Positions 8,567-15,750 of a DNA stretch of 64,000 nt are shown piece by piece. The DNA comes from Caballeronia glathei (GTDB lineage Bacteria > Pseudomonadota > Gammaproteobacteria > Burkholderiales > Burkholderiaceae): contig NZ_JFHC01000022.1 of the NCBI RefSeq assembly GCF_000698595.1, positions 1-64,000 of the forward strand. The letters run 5' to 3'. Made by a program: the position numbers and the translations under genes. Below the pieces are notes generated by a model, which made no database searches, was not told where the DNA came from, and worked only from the letters and a program-made list of their open reading frames with translations. Within the stretch, counting starts at the first letter, position 1. Every line of letters begins with the position of its first letter.

Positions 8567-9706
8567 TTACATCGAACGCTCGAGCATCGCTTCGTAGTCG
8601 GCTGCGGTGGCTTCGCGCGGGTTCGTCTTGTGGCTGTGATCCTTCAGCGCCCCGCCGACGATCCGCCCGTACAGATCAGGCGTCACGCCGAGCTCGGAAA
8701 GACCGGCGGGCAGGCCAAGGCGCGCCGTCATCTCGCGGATCGAGGCGCCGATCTCGTCCCCGGACCCGAGTCCCATCGCCTGCGCGAGCCGCGCGAGCTT
8801 GCCTTCGCTCTGCACGCTGGGCGCGTCGCGGTTGAAGTCGATCACGGCGGGCAGAAAAATGGCGTTCAGCGTGCCGTGATGCAGGCGCGGATTGATCCCG
8901 CCGAGCGAATGACTGAGGCTGTGCACGCAGCCGAGGCCCTTCTGGAACGCGAGGGCGCCCTGCATCGACGCGCTCATCATGTTCAGCCGCGCGGTGCGGT
9001 CGCCGCTTTCGCGCGTCGCGCGCTCGATATGCCGCCATGCACGCCACAGGCCGTCGAGCGCGATGCCGTCGGCGGGGGGATTGAACGCCGGCGCAAGGAA
9101 CGTCTCGATGCAGTGCGCGATTGCGTCCATGCCGGTGGCGGCCGTGAGTGTAGGCGGCAGCTTGAGCGTGAGCTCGGGATCGCAGATCGCCGACTTCGGC
9201 ACCACGTATGGCGAGATCACGCCGACCTTGCGGCCGTCGTCGAGAATCAGGATCGCGCCCCGCCCTACTTCGCTGCCGGTACCCGCCGTGGTCGGAATGG
9301 CGATGACCGGCGCCGTGGCCGATGTGATGCGCGCGGCGCCGCCCTCGATCACCGCGAAGCTGTGCAACGGCCCGTCATGGGTCGCGCACACGGCCACACC
9401 CTTCGCGAGATCGATCGACGAACCGCCGCCCACCGCGATGATCCCGTCGCACTCCGACTGCCTGTAGAGCGCCACCGCTTCGCGCACTGCGCTTTCGTTC
9501 GGATTGGGCGGCGTGCCGTCGTAGATCGGCACGGATGCGCCGTGCCCCAGCGCGTCGAGCACCGTGTGGACGATGCCCGCCGCCCTGATGCCCCGGTCGG
9601 TCACGACAAGCGGCCGCCGGATGCCGATGCGCTCGCATTCGCTCTTCAGTAGACGGACCGCGCCGAAGTCGAACTGGATCTGCGTGATGTAGTTGATGAG
9701 CGACAT
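8567..9706 (-). CDS. Iron-dependent alcohol dehydrogenase (group III)
   Basis: A 379-aa NAD(P)-dependent alcohol dehydrogenase or reductase of the FucO type. The nucleotide-binding GGGSSID motif is at about 93-99. The metal ligands match FucO: D194 and H198 in MDAIAHCIE, H262 in VHSLSHSLG and H277 in LHHG. I use the ATG at 9706. A TTG four codons earlier overlaps the inverted repeat shared with the regulator. It is the first gene of the leftward operon and faces the LysR gene. Oxidation of a hydroxyacid or alcohol intermediate is likely; the substrate is not known. Confidence 0.9.
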   Translation of the reverse strand: MSLINYITQIQFDFGAVRLLKSECERIGIRRPLVVTDRGIRAAGIVHTVLDALGHGASVPIYDGTPPNPNESAVREAVALYRQSECDGIIAVGGGSSIDLAKGVAVCATHDGPLHSFAVIEGGAARITSATAPVIAIPTTAGTGSEVGRGAILILDDGRKVGVISPYVVPKSAICDPELTLKLPPTLTAATGMDAIAHCIETFLAPAFNPPADGIALDGLWRAWRHIERATRESGDRTARLNMMSASMQGALAFQKGLGCVHSLSHSLGGINPRLHHGTLNAIFLPAVIDFNRDAPSVQSEGKLARLAQAMGLGSGDEIGASIREMTARLGLPAGLSELGVTPDLYGRIVGGALKDHSHKTNPREATAADYEAMLERSM

Positions 9707-9711
9707 GATAT

Positions 9712-9890
9712 TGAGCAAAAGTTATATAAGGAGTTATCCGGATATTGGCGAGGCGTACTTCAGGGCGGGTAAACCATGCCGCTATGCATGCCACCGAGCC
9801 TTTGCCAACCGGCGATCTGGTGAGGCAGTATAGGCGCGGCGCTTTTATCCCGATATTGACAACAACTGATATAGCTATAACTTTTGCTCA
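9712..9890. promoter_or_regulatory. Divergent control region with mirrored leaders and repeated operator
   Basis: A perfect 15-bp inverted repeat, TGAGCAAAAGTTATA (9712-9726) and its complement TATAACTTTTGCTCA (9876-9890), puts the same sequence a few bases upstream of both divergent start codons (9706 and 9897). Between them lies a direct repeat, TTATCCGGATATTG (9734-9747) and TTATCCCGATATTG (9845-9858). The first copy holds the perfect palindrome TATCCGGATA. TTGACA at 9856-9861 may be a -35 for the regulator. This looks like a LysR-type activation and autoregulation region with two operator copies. Confidence 0.55.
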
Positions 9891-9896
9891 GTTCTG

Positions 9897-10856
9897 ATGA
9901 CCCCTTCGCTCAATTCGATCATCTCCCGGCTGCACATCAAGCAACTGCGTCTTCTGATCGCGCTCGGCGACCACGGATCGCTGCTTTCGGCCGCGCGCCA
10001 GGTGGCCCTCACTCAGCGCGGTGCAAGCAAGGCGCTGCAGGAAATCGAGACCACGTTCGGCACGCCGCTCTTCGTGCGCACCAACCGCGGACTCGAACCG
10101 AACGCGGTCGGACATTGCGTGATCCGCTACGCGCGTCTGATCCATACCGATCTCGCGCACCTGCGCGAGGAGATCGTCGGCATCATGCGCGGCTATGGCG
10201 GGCGGGTTTCGGTCGGCGTGATCATGGGCGCGGTGCCGCTTCTGACCGAAGCCATCTCGGCGGTGATCGCGAGGCATCCGGAGATGTCGGTCGAGATCGT
10301 CGAGGACACCAGCGCGACGCTGCTCAGCCAGATCGACGCGGGCCGGCTCGACCTCGCCATCTGCCGCACGAGCGTGAGCCAGTCGCCGTATCTCTACGAC
10401 AGCGTGAACGTGCAGGAGGAAACGCTCGCCGTGGTCGCCAATGTCGCGCATCCGCTCGCGCACGCCGAGCGCGTGATGCTGAGCGAACTCGCGGACTATC
10501 GCTGGGTCGTGTACCGCGCGAACATGCCGATGCGGCTCTTGCTCGAACGCGAATTCCACGAGGCCGGTATCCGCTTTCCCGTCTATCTGCTCGAAACCAC
10601 TTCCGCGTTCGCGACGCTCTCCCTGCTGCAGAAGAACCCTTCGTTCGTGGCGCTGGTTTCCATCGACGTCGCGAAGTTCTGCACGCGTCACGGCATCACC
10701 TGCATGCTGCCGCTCGCGCTCGCATCCAGAAGCGAGCCTTATGAACTCGTCACGCGGCGCGGCGCGCCGCTTTCGCCGGGGGCGCGGATGCTGCACGACG
10801 CGCTGCTCGATCCGGCGCGCTCGATGCGCGATGCCGCGGCCGGCGATGCATCATGA
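9897..10856 (+). CDS. LysR-family transcriptional regulator of the adjacent catabolic operon
   Basis: A 319-aa LysR regulator. The N-terminal winged helix (about 12-70) has the usual GSLLSAARQVALTQRGASKALQEIE recognition block, followed by a co-inducer domain (VSVGVIMGAVPLLTEAI, then DLAICRTSV). It is divergent from the alcohol dehydrogenase, with a structured intergenic region between them, so it most likely controls that operon in response to the transported acid or its CoA ester. The start is the ATG just after the shared inverted repeat. The effector is unknown. Confidence 0.92.
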   Translation: MTPSLNSIISRLHIKQLRLLIALGDHGSLLSAARQVALTQRGASKALQEIETTFGTPLFVRTNRGLEPNAVGHCVIRYARLIHTDLAHLREEIVGIMRGYGGRVSVGVIMGAVPLLTEAISAVIARHPEMSVEIVEDTSATLLSQIDAGRLDLAICRTSVSQSPYLYDSVNVQEETLAVVANVAHPLAHAERVMLSELADYRWVVYRANMPMRLLLEREFHEAGIRFPVYLLETTSAFATLSLLQKNPSFVALVSIDVAKFCTRHGITCMLPLALASRSEPYELVTRRGAPLSPGARMLHDALLDPARSMRDAAAGDAS

Positions 10857-10961
10857 GGCGCGGTTATAGGGCTAGTCGAAGCTGTCAGTAGTCGCTCGAT
10901 GCCGCGTTGCCTACACTCCGGGGCAGCCGGTTACCGGTACAACGAGAACACGGAGGAGCGA

Positions 10962-11549
10962 ATGGAAGACAGCTACATGCGCCGACACTTTTTCAGAAGC
11001 GTCGCGGCGCTTTCGGCTGGCGCGGCGGTCGGAGGACTGGGCATGAATCGCGCGTTCGCGCAGGGAGGCGGGGACGCATCGCTCGCGCAATGCGAGGCCG
11101 GCGTGATCGCGTCGAGCAGCGGTGACGTGCAGCGCCGCTACATCAGAACCCCTACGGGCTATCTGATGGTGCTGCGCATGGGTGACAACGTCTTTGAACA
11201 ACTGACGAAGTTCGCGATCGCGGAACAGATCCCGGCTGCGACGCTGAACGCGATCGGTTTCGGGCACGCCACGTTCGGCTTTTGGGACGCCACCAAGAAA
11301 GCCTTCGATGCGAAGACCTTCCGGAACGTGGAGATGGGCAGCATCGTCGGATCGGTTGCCTGGAAGGAGGGAAAGCCGTCCATTCACGCCCACGGAATTG
11401 CGGGAGACCGCAACTTCAACGCTTTCGGCGGCCATCTGCTCGACCTCGAAGTCGGCACGGGGTCGATGGAGATCACCTTGCTGCGGTATGAGAAGCGCCT
11501 CGAACGAGGTATCGATCCATGCATCGGCGCGAACGTGCTGGGAATCTGA
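10962..11549 (+). CDS. Exported PPC/DUF296-domain protein
   Basis: A 195-aa protein. GGAGGAG immediately before the ATG at 10962 fixes the start. Residues about 6-33 form a Tat-like signal (MRRHFFRSVAALSAG, ending RAFAQ). The rest is a PPC/DUF296 domain: GYLMVLRMGDNVFEQLTKFA at its start and VHSI-like IHAHGIAGDRNFNAFGGHLL near the end, where the family usually has conserved histidines. Plant members are AT-hook DNA-binding proteins. Most bacterial ones are cytosolic and uncharacterised, so an exported version is unusual. A strong terminator follows 120 bases downstream. Confidence 0.8.
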   Translation: MEDSYMRRHFFRSVAALSAGAAVGGLGMNRAFAQGGGDASLAQCEAGVIASSSGDVQRRYIRTPTGYLMVLRMGDNVFEQLTKFAIAEQIPAATLNAIGFGHATFGFWDATKKAFDAKTFRNVEMGSIVGSVAWKEGKPSIHAHGIAGDRNFNAFGGHLLDLEVGTGSMEITLLRYEKRLERGIDPCIGANVLGI

Positions 11550-11669
11550 ACCGCCGGGCAGTTTCTTCAGGGACGGTCGTGCTTGCTGCCGTTCGTCGGG
11601 GGGATCGTGCCTGCGATCGGCGGCGGGATCGTGGGGCATTCCGCGACGCTTCTGGCCGTCGGAGTTGAG

Positions 11670-11703
11670 CCGCGCACGCGCCAACGCGTGCGCGGTTTTT
11701 TTT
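11670..11703 (+). terminator. Rho-independent terminator
   Basis: Perfect 11-bp arms CCGCGCACGCG (11670-11680) and CGCGTGCGCGG (11685-11695) with a CCAA loop are followed by eight T residues. It ends transcription from the PPC gene and insulates the replication block on its right. Confidence 0.9.
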
Positions 11704-11812
11704 CTTGTGTCTTTTCTCATTCGCGACAGGCGAGCTTGCAAGTGTTGCTTTAATACCGCGCAACGCGGAGCGGGTTTACCGCAGTGTCCCAGCGTGATCC
11801 GTCGATTCGCAA

Positions 11813-12080
11813 AGGTGAACGGATTTGGGACGACGCGCCGGCAACTCATCGAGTGGTCTGCAATTCATCCGTTGCAGGACAGCACCTCGCCTCGCCTCCA
11901 GATTCTCTGTTTCGCGGACGCGAAAAACTCCCCTCTTCGCCCTCTGGCCCGCCAGATTGGGCCCGTCGACATCAAAGGTGAACTGATTTGGGATCGCCTT
12001 TGCATCGATGGTTTGCGATCGGCGAAGCGAAATTGGCCTCGCGCGCATCTTCACGCGTCGTCAGGTGAACGGTTTTGGGA
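11813..12080 (+). repeat. Three forward iterons upstream of parA
   Basis: Three near-identical 18-mers start at 11813 (AGGTGAACGGATTTGGGA), 11976 (AGGTGAACTGATTTGGGA) and 12063 (AGGTGAACGGTTTTGGGA). All share AGGTGAAC-N4-TTGGGA. The motif recurs in inverse orientation at 17304-17758 beside repA, so these are probably RepA-binding iterons. Spacing is irregular (163 and 87 bases). They may be a copy-control or handcuffing locus distant from the main origin. The rest of 11704-12190 holds no recognisable gene. Confidence 0.75.
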
Positions 12081-12193
12081 CGATTCCTTTTGACGCCAAT
12101 GCCGGATTTCGACGCATCCCGCGCTGCAACCGTCCACAAACGCCCGCATTGTTGCGATGAAGCCGCCCTGCGAGCGCAAAAATACTTGTTGCG

Positions 12194-12254
12194 ACTCCCC
12201 ATCTTTCAGTCTACTCTCCATCTTGCTTGAATTTCTCCGACTAGATGGAGAGTA
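12194..12254. promoter_or_regulatory. Probable ParA autoregulatory operator
   Basis: A perfect 12-bp inverted repeat, TACTCTCCATCT (12212-12223) and AGATGGAGAGTA (12243-12254), ends 44 bases before the parA ATG. A third, direct copy of the half-site (ACTCCCCATCTT, 12194-12205) lies 19 bases upstream of the left arm. P1-type ParA proteins with an N-terminal helix-turn-helix bind such repeats to repress their own operon. A weak promoter (TTGCGA at 12189, TACTCT at 12212) would overlap the site. Confidence 0.6.
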
Positions 12255-12298
12255 AGCTAAGACTTGACTGTAGCTGGGAAGCTGAAAGGGGAAGAATA

Positions 12299-13492
12299 AT
12301 GCTTGCAAAAGGCTCGTTGCTACGACCTGCGAATAGTGAAGCGCTTTGGGAACTCGCCAACCGGGCGACGGGCGTGCTCGGCAAGGTGAACGAAAGCGCA
12401 CAGGAACCGCTGGAGAAGAAGACGCCGCCTTCGCAAACCGGCCCCTCGCTGATGAAACTGTGCGGCCTCTCACAACACACCTACAAGTTCTACCTGAAGG
12501 ACGGCGCGGGCGTCGAACTTCCGAGCGGCACCTCACGCGGACACGGGCGCTCGCGCGAGTTCAATTTCGAGGAAACGAAAGCCTGGCTGCGTCATTGCAA
12601 GGCGCTCCCGCGCAAGCCGGCGAACGTCGAGGCAGCCGTCATCACGACATCCAATTTCAAGGGCGGCGCCTCCAAGACATCGACGACGATCTCCATCGGA
12701 CAAGGGCTGAATCTGCTCCATGACCTGAAGGTGCTGTTCATCGACCTCGACGCTCAAGGCTCGTTGACGCAGCTCTTCGGCATCATCCCCGACGCACACG
12801 TCACGCGCGACCAGACCGCCGAACCGCTGTTCGAAGGCGAGGAGGAAGATCTGCGCTACGCCGTGCGTGAAACGTACTGGCCGGGGCTGGATCTCGTCGC
12901 GGCCGGACCCGCACTATATAACGCCGAATTCTTCCTGCCGTCACGCACGAAAGACGATCCGACCTTCCAGTTCTGGGAAGTGCTTCGCCGCGGCCTCGGT
13001 CCGCTGCGTTCCCAGTACGACGTGATTCTCATCGACACGCCCCCTTCGCTTTCCTATACGACGATCAACGCCATGATCGCCGCCGACGGCCTGATCGTTC
13101 CGATCGTCCCGGAGCCGCTCGACTTCGCGAGTTCCGCGCAGTTCTGGAACCTGTTCGCCGACGTTTCCACGGCGCTCGGCGCGTACGGAAAGGAAAAGCA
13201 GTTCGAGTTCATCGACATTCTGCTTTCGAAGGTGGAAAACAGTTCGGTGACGGTGCCGGTGCGCGGCTGGCTCTCGGAGAGCTACGGCGACTTCATTTTG
13301 CCGCTCGAGATTCCGAAGACTTCGGTGCTCAGCAATTCGAACGCGGAGTTCAAATCAGTGTACGAGGTGTCCGAGTACGCCGGCAGCGCGCAGACTTTCT
13401 CGCGCGCGCGCGAGGCGTATGACGCCTTGGTCGACCATGTGCACGCGCAGATTGTCGAACTGTGGCAGAAACGCTCGGGAGAAAGCGAATGA
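12299..13492 (+). CDS. parA: ParA-family partition ATPase with N-terminal DNA-binding region (type Ia)
   Basis: A 397-aa partition ATPase. The ATG at 12299 follows AAGGGGAAG; an earlier in-frame start lacks a ribosome site. The roughly 110-residue N-terminal extension contains a helix-turn-helix-like LMKLCGLSQHTYKFYL. The deviant Walker A is KGGASKTST (121-129), followed by VLFIDLDAQGSLTQLFG and the Walker B-like VILIDTPPSLSY. It should position the replicon by ATP-dependent gradients on the nucleoid and repress its own promoter. ParB overlaps its stop as ATGA. Ser in place of the usual Gly in the P-loop is seen in other type Ia members. Confidence 0.95.
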   Translation: MLAKGSLLRPANSEALWELANRATGVLGKVNESAQEPLEKKTPPSQTGPSLMKLCGLSQHTYKFYLKDGAGVELPSGTSRGHGRSREFNFEETKAWLRHCKALPRKPANVEAAVITTSNFKGGASKTSTTISIGQGLNLLHDLKVLFIDLDAQGSLTQLFGIIPDAHVTRDQTAEPLFEGEEEDLRYAVRETYWPGLDLVAAGPALYNAEFFLPSRTKDDPTFQFWEVLRRGLGPLRSQYDVILIDTPPSLSYTTINAMIAADGLIVPIVPEPLDFASSAQFWNLFADVSTALGAYGKEKQFEFIDILLSKVENSSVTVPVRGWLSESYGDFILPLEIPKTSVLSNSNAEFKSVYEVSEYAGSAQTFSRAREAYDALVDHVHAQIVELWQKRSGESE

Positions 13493-14442
13493 GCATGGCA
13501 GAACGCATGAAGCGGCTCGGCGCAGTGAAGGTGGACGAAGCGGACCGGACGTCCCGCGCGGCGGCGCCAGCGGCGGCGAAGACGGCAGTCGGGGGAAACA
13601 TGATCCTTTCCGCCCATCTGAACTCGGCCAACCAGAAGATCGCAGAGTTGGAGCGGCAACTGTCCGACGGTCCGGCGCTCGACGTTTCGCTGGACGAACT
13701 CGTCGAGATTCCCGGGCGGCGGCGCAAGCTGACGCAAACCGAGTACGAGGAGCTTCGCGCGAACCTTGCGAAATACCCTCTGACCACGCCGATCACCGTC
13801 GTGCGGCGTGGGCCCGCGCAATTCGAAGTGCTGTCGGGACACAACCGCGTTGCAGCCTATCGCGATCTCGGCCGTACGACGATTCCCGCGTGCGTGCTTC
13901 AGATCGAGGATGGGCTGATCGAGTACGCGGCGTTCTTCTCCAATTTGCTTTCGCCCACGCTTTCCGATTTCGAAAAATACTGGGGGTTCCGGGCGCTTCA
14001 GGCGCAGTCGGGCGTGAGCCAGGCTGAACTTGCAAAGGCGGCCGGCATTTCCGCGCAGCACGTCACGCGAATCATGAAATTCGACGACCTGCCAGAGGAA
14101 GCGAAGGCAATCCTTGCGGATCGGCCGGAGCGACTGGGCAGCGCGGCCGCCGAGCAATTGATCGAAGCGGGACGTCGCCACCCCGAGCGGATCACGGAAG
14201 CGATCCGTGCGCTCGTTGCCGATCCGGCGATGACGCAGGCGCAGGCGGTTTCGATGGTGAGGGAGAAGCCGCAACGGGTGGTCAACGAACCGCTGGTGGT
14301 GCGTCGAGGGAAGAAGAAGTTTTGCGAGATCTCGGTGCGGGGCAACGTGATCGGCCTCAAGCTTGGACCGGATGTGACGGACGCCGAGCAGTGGGCGAAG
14401 CGTCTGCATGAGTTTATCGCGGAATCGGTGAAAGCAGAGTAG
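13489..14442 (+). CDS. parB: ParB-family centromere-binding CTPase
   Basis: A 317-aa partition protein starting at the ATGA overlap with parA. It has the N-terminal ParB/Srx box with VLSGHNRVAAYRDLG (115-128), corresponding to the GxxRxxA nucleotide-binding motif of ParB CTPases. A central helix-turn-helix, QSGVSQAELAKAAGISAQHV (about 173-192), follows, then a C-terminal dimerisation region. It should bind parS; a candidate palindrome starts five bases after its stop codon. The pairing with a P1-like ParA and Rep_3 RepA is the usual secondary-replicon arrangement in Burkholderiaceae. Confidence 0.95.
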   Translation: MSMAERMKRLGAVKVDEADRTSRAAAPAAAKTAVGGNMILSAHLNSANQKIAELERQLSDGPALDVSLDELVEIPGRRRKLTQTEYEELRANLAKYPLTTPITVVRRGPAQFEVLSGHNRVAAYRDLGRTTIPACVLQIEDGLIEYAAFFSNLLSPTLSDFEKYWGFRALQAQSGVSQAELAKAAGISAQHVTRIMKFDDLPEEAKAILADRPERLGSAAAEQLIEAGRRHPERITEAIRALVADPAMTQAQAVSMVREKPQRVVNEPLVVRRGKKKFCEISVRGNVIGLKLGPDVTDAEQWAKRLHEFIAESVKAE

Positions 14443-14446
14443 GCGG

Positions 14447-14485
14447 GATCACAAGTTGTGATTCGTTAAGAAACAATGACTTAGA
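14447..14485. repeat. parS: Candidate parS copy 1 (palindromic 39-bp repeat)
   Basis: The 39-mer opens with the palindrome ATCACAAGTTGTGAT (14448-14462; 7-bp arms around one base) and closes with TGACTTAGA. It begins five bases after the parB stop. It matches the copy at 15666 in 31 of 39 positions, with the palindrome and the last nine bases identical. Palindromic 14-16-mers beside parAB are typical centromere sites. Assignment rests on position and symmetry. Confidence 0.65.
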
Positions 14486-15665
14486 AAATCGGCAAGGATC
14501 GATGTTCTGTGGGTGGCCAACCGACGGCGCACTATACGTGGCAAAAATTACGTTTTACGTATCAAGCAATACGAATATCGGCGATATGGGTCAGCGTCGG
14601 AGGGACATCGCAATTTGAGCCCGACAACGCGCAGAACCGACCGAAATCTGCCGATTATTCGTGAAACAAAATGAAATTGTTGCACTAAATATTTGATAAA
14701 TATACGAATATCACACAACGATTTTAGCTTACATTGTTCCACGTTCCGTCATGCTAATGGATGCCGTCTCTTAGACGGCACGTGAACGCCTTCGCAGTCA
14801 TTCTGGGCATCGGCAACAGGCCAATGCTTGCGATTTCATGATCTTCGCCAGATTCCGGTACTGCGTAGCCGGTCGCAACCGAGACGCCCCGACCTGCGGG
14901 CCATCTCACGCCGCGAGAAGATTCCCCTGATGACTCTCCGTCCGTCCAATAGTAGGGCCGCTCCGTATCCCTCTGCGACGACGTTCACCTGCGCACAAAA
15001 GCTGCACCAGCGTCCGACTATGTCGTGACAGCGCGGCGCGCCATTTCTCGTGAACAACAACTCCCACGGAACATCCGCGCCCTCTTCCGTGATCCTCCCA
15101 GCGGTTAATGATTGCGTGATTGCAGCGTAGAAGGAAACCGTACGGTCGAGAAAGCAAAGGGATGTGAGAGGAAACGGGTAGGGACGATAATGCGAGCCGC
15201 CTTCCTGCATAGTGTCGCGCCCAAAATTCGACAAGACCGCCGATTGCATACGGATCCCATGGCCCAGGAGCGGTTGAGCACGAGGGCAGTTTGCGCGTGG
15301 CGCTTCCGCGGCGGCTTAGGGCCCATGCTGAGGTATTTGGTTATCTGGCGCCGCAACACTCCCAGATAGAACGTTCCTTCACCCGCCGAATGTCGACCAT
15401 TGTCCGAACGAGTGCGCCGACAGACTCATCCTCGCGTCGAGATTGGGTAAGAGGTGTTGGGCGCCGGGAACGGTTCCCAAGACGCTAAAAGGCCGACATT
15501 TGATGAGAGACAGTTCGAAGGGCATTCGGCCCGGACACCGAGCTATACGGGAGTCTCGTAAGCCGAATTGGCCGTCCAGTAGCCATGAGGGCGCCACAAA
15601 CGCGTGTGCGGGGCTAATAAGGCGTAGTGAATCGCAGCCGCGACCCAAATTCGTTCACCAATCAT
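14486..15665. other. Gene-free segment between parB and repA
   Basis: No frame here resembles a known family, and base composition is clearly less GC-rich than the flanks, especially at 14540-14750. Visible structure includes an 11-bp direct repeat ATACGAATATC (14569-14579, 14702-14712), an ATATCGGCGATAT palindrome near 14575, and a perfect 8-bp hairpin TGCCGTCT/AGACGGCA (14762-14780). A single iteron-like 18-mer (ACCCAAATTCGTTCACCA) lies at 15643-15660, next to the second palindromic repeat. The segment may be a centromere spacer, a replication element or decayed coding DNA. Confidence 0.5.
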
Positions 15666-15704
15666 GATCACAAGTTGTGATTTCAATAAAATCAGTGACT
15701 TAGA
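15666..15704. repeat. parS: Candidate parS copy 2 (palindromic 39-bp repeat)
   Basis: Second copy of the 39-mer, with the same 15-bp palindrome (15667-15681) and the TGACTTAGA end. It lies 46 bases beyond the repA stop codon in the same orientation as copy 1, so the pair brackets the gene-free segment between the two convergent genes. The first base of an iteron-like 18-mer is only 23 bases to its left. Confidence 0.65.
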
Positions 15705-15731
15705 GAGATGCCAACCAAACGGCAGGTGAAC

Positions 15732-15745
15732 CGCTCAATTGAGCG
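15732..15745 (-). terminator. Palindrome at the repA 3' end
   Basis: CGCTCAATTGAGCG is a perfect 14-bp palindrome lying 5 bases past the repA stop. It can form a short hairpin but is not followed by a T-run in the leftward direction, so it is a weak terminator candidate. An AGGTGAACC half-iteron at 15724 abuts it. Confidence 0.35.
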
Positions 15746-15750
15746 TTAGA

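Noticed and set aside
14762..14780. Hairpin TGCCGTCT/AGACGGCA as a dif or terminator site
   Set aside because: It lacks the 28-bp XerC/XerD arm pattern, has no T-tract and no adjacent gene to terminate.
14836..15249. 137-residue leftward frame in the parB-repA gap
   Set aside because: No motif, no ribosome site and atypical composition; kept as non-coding.
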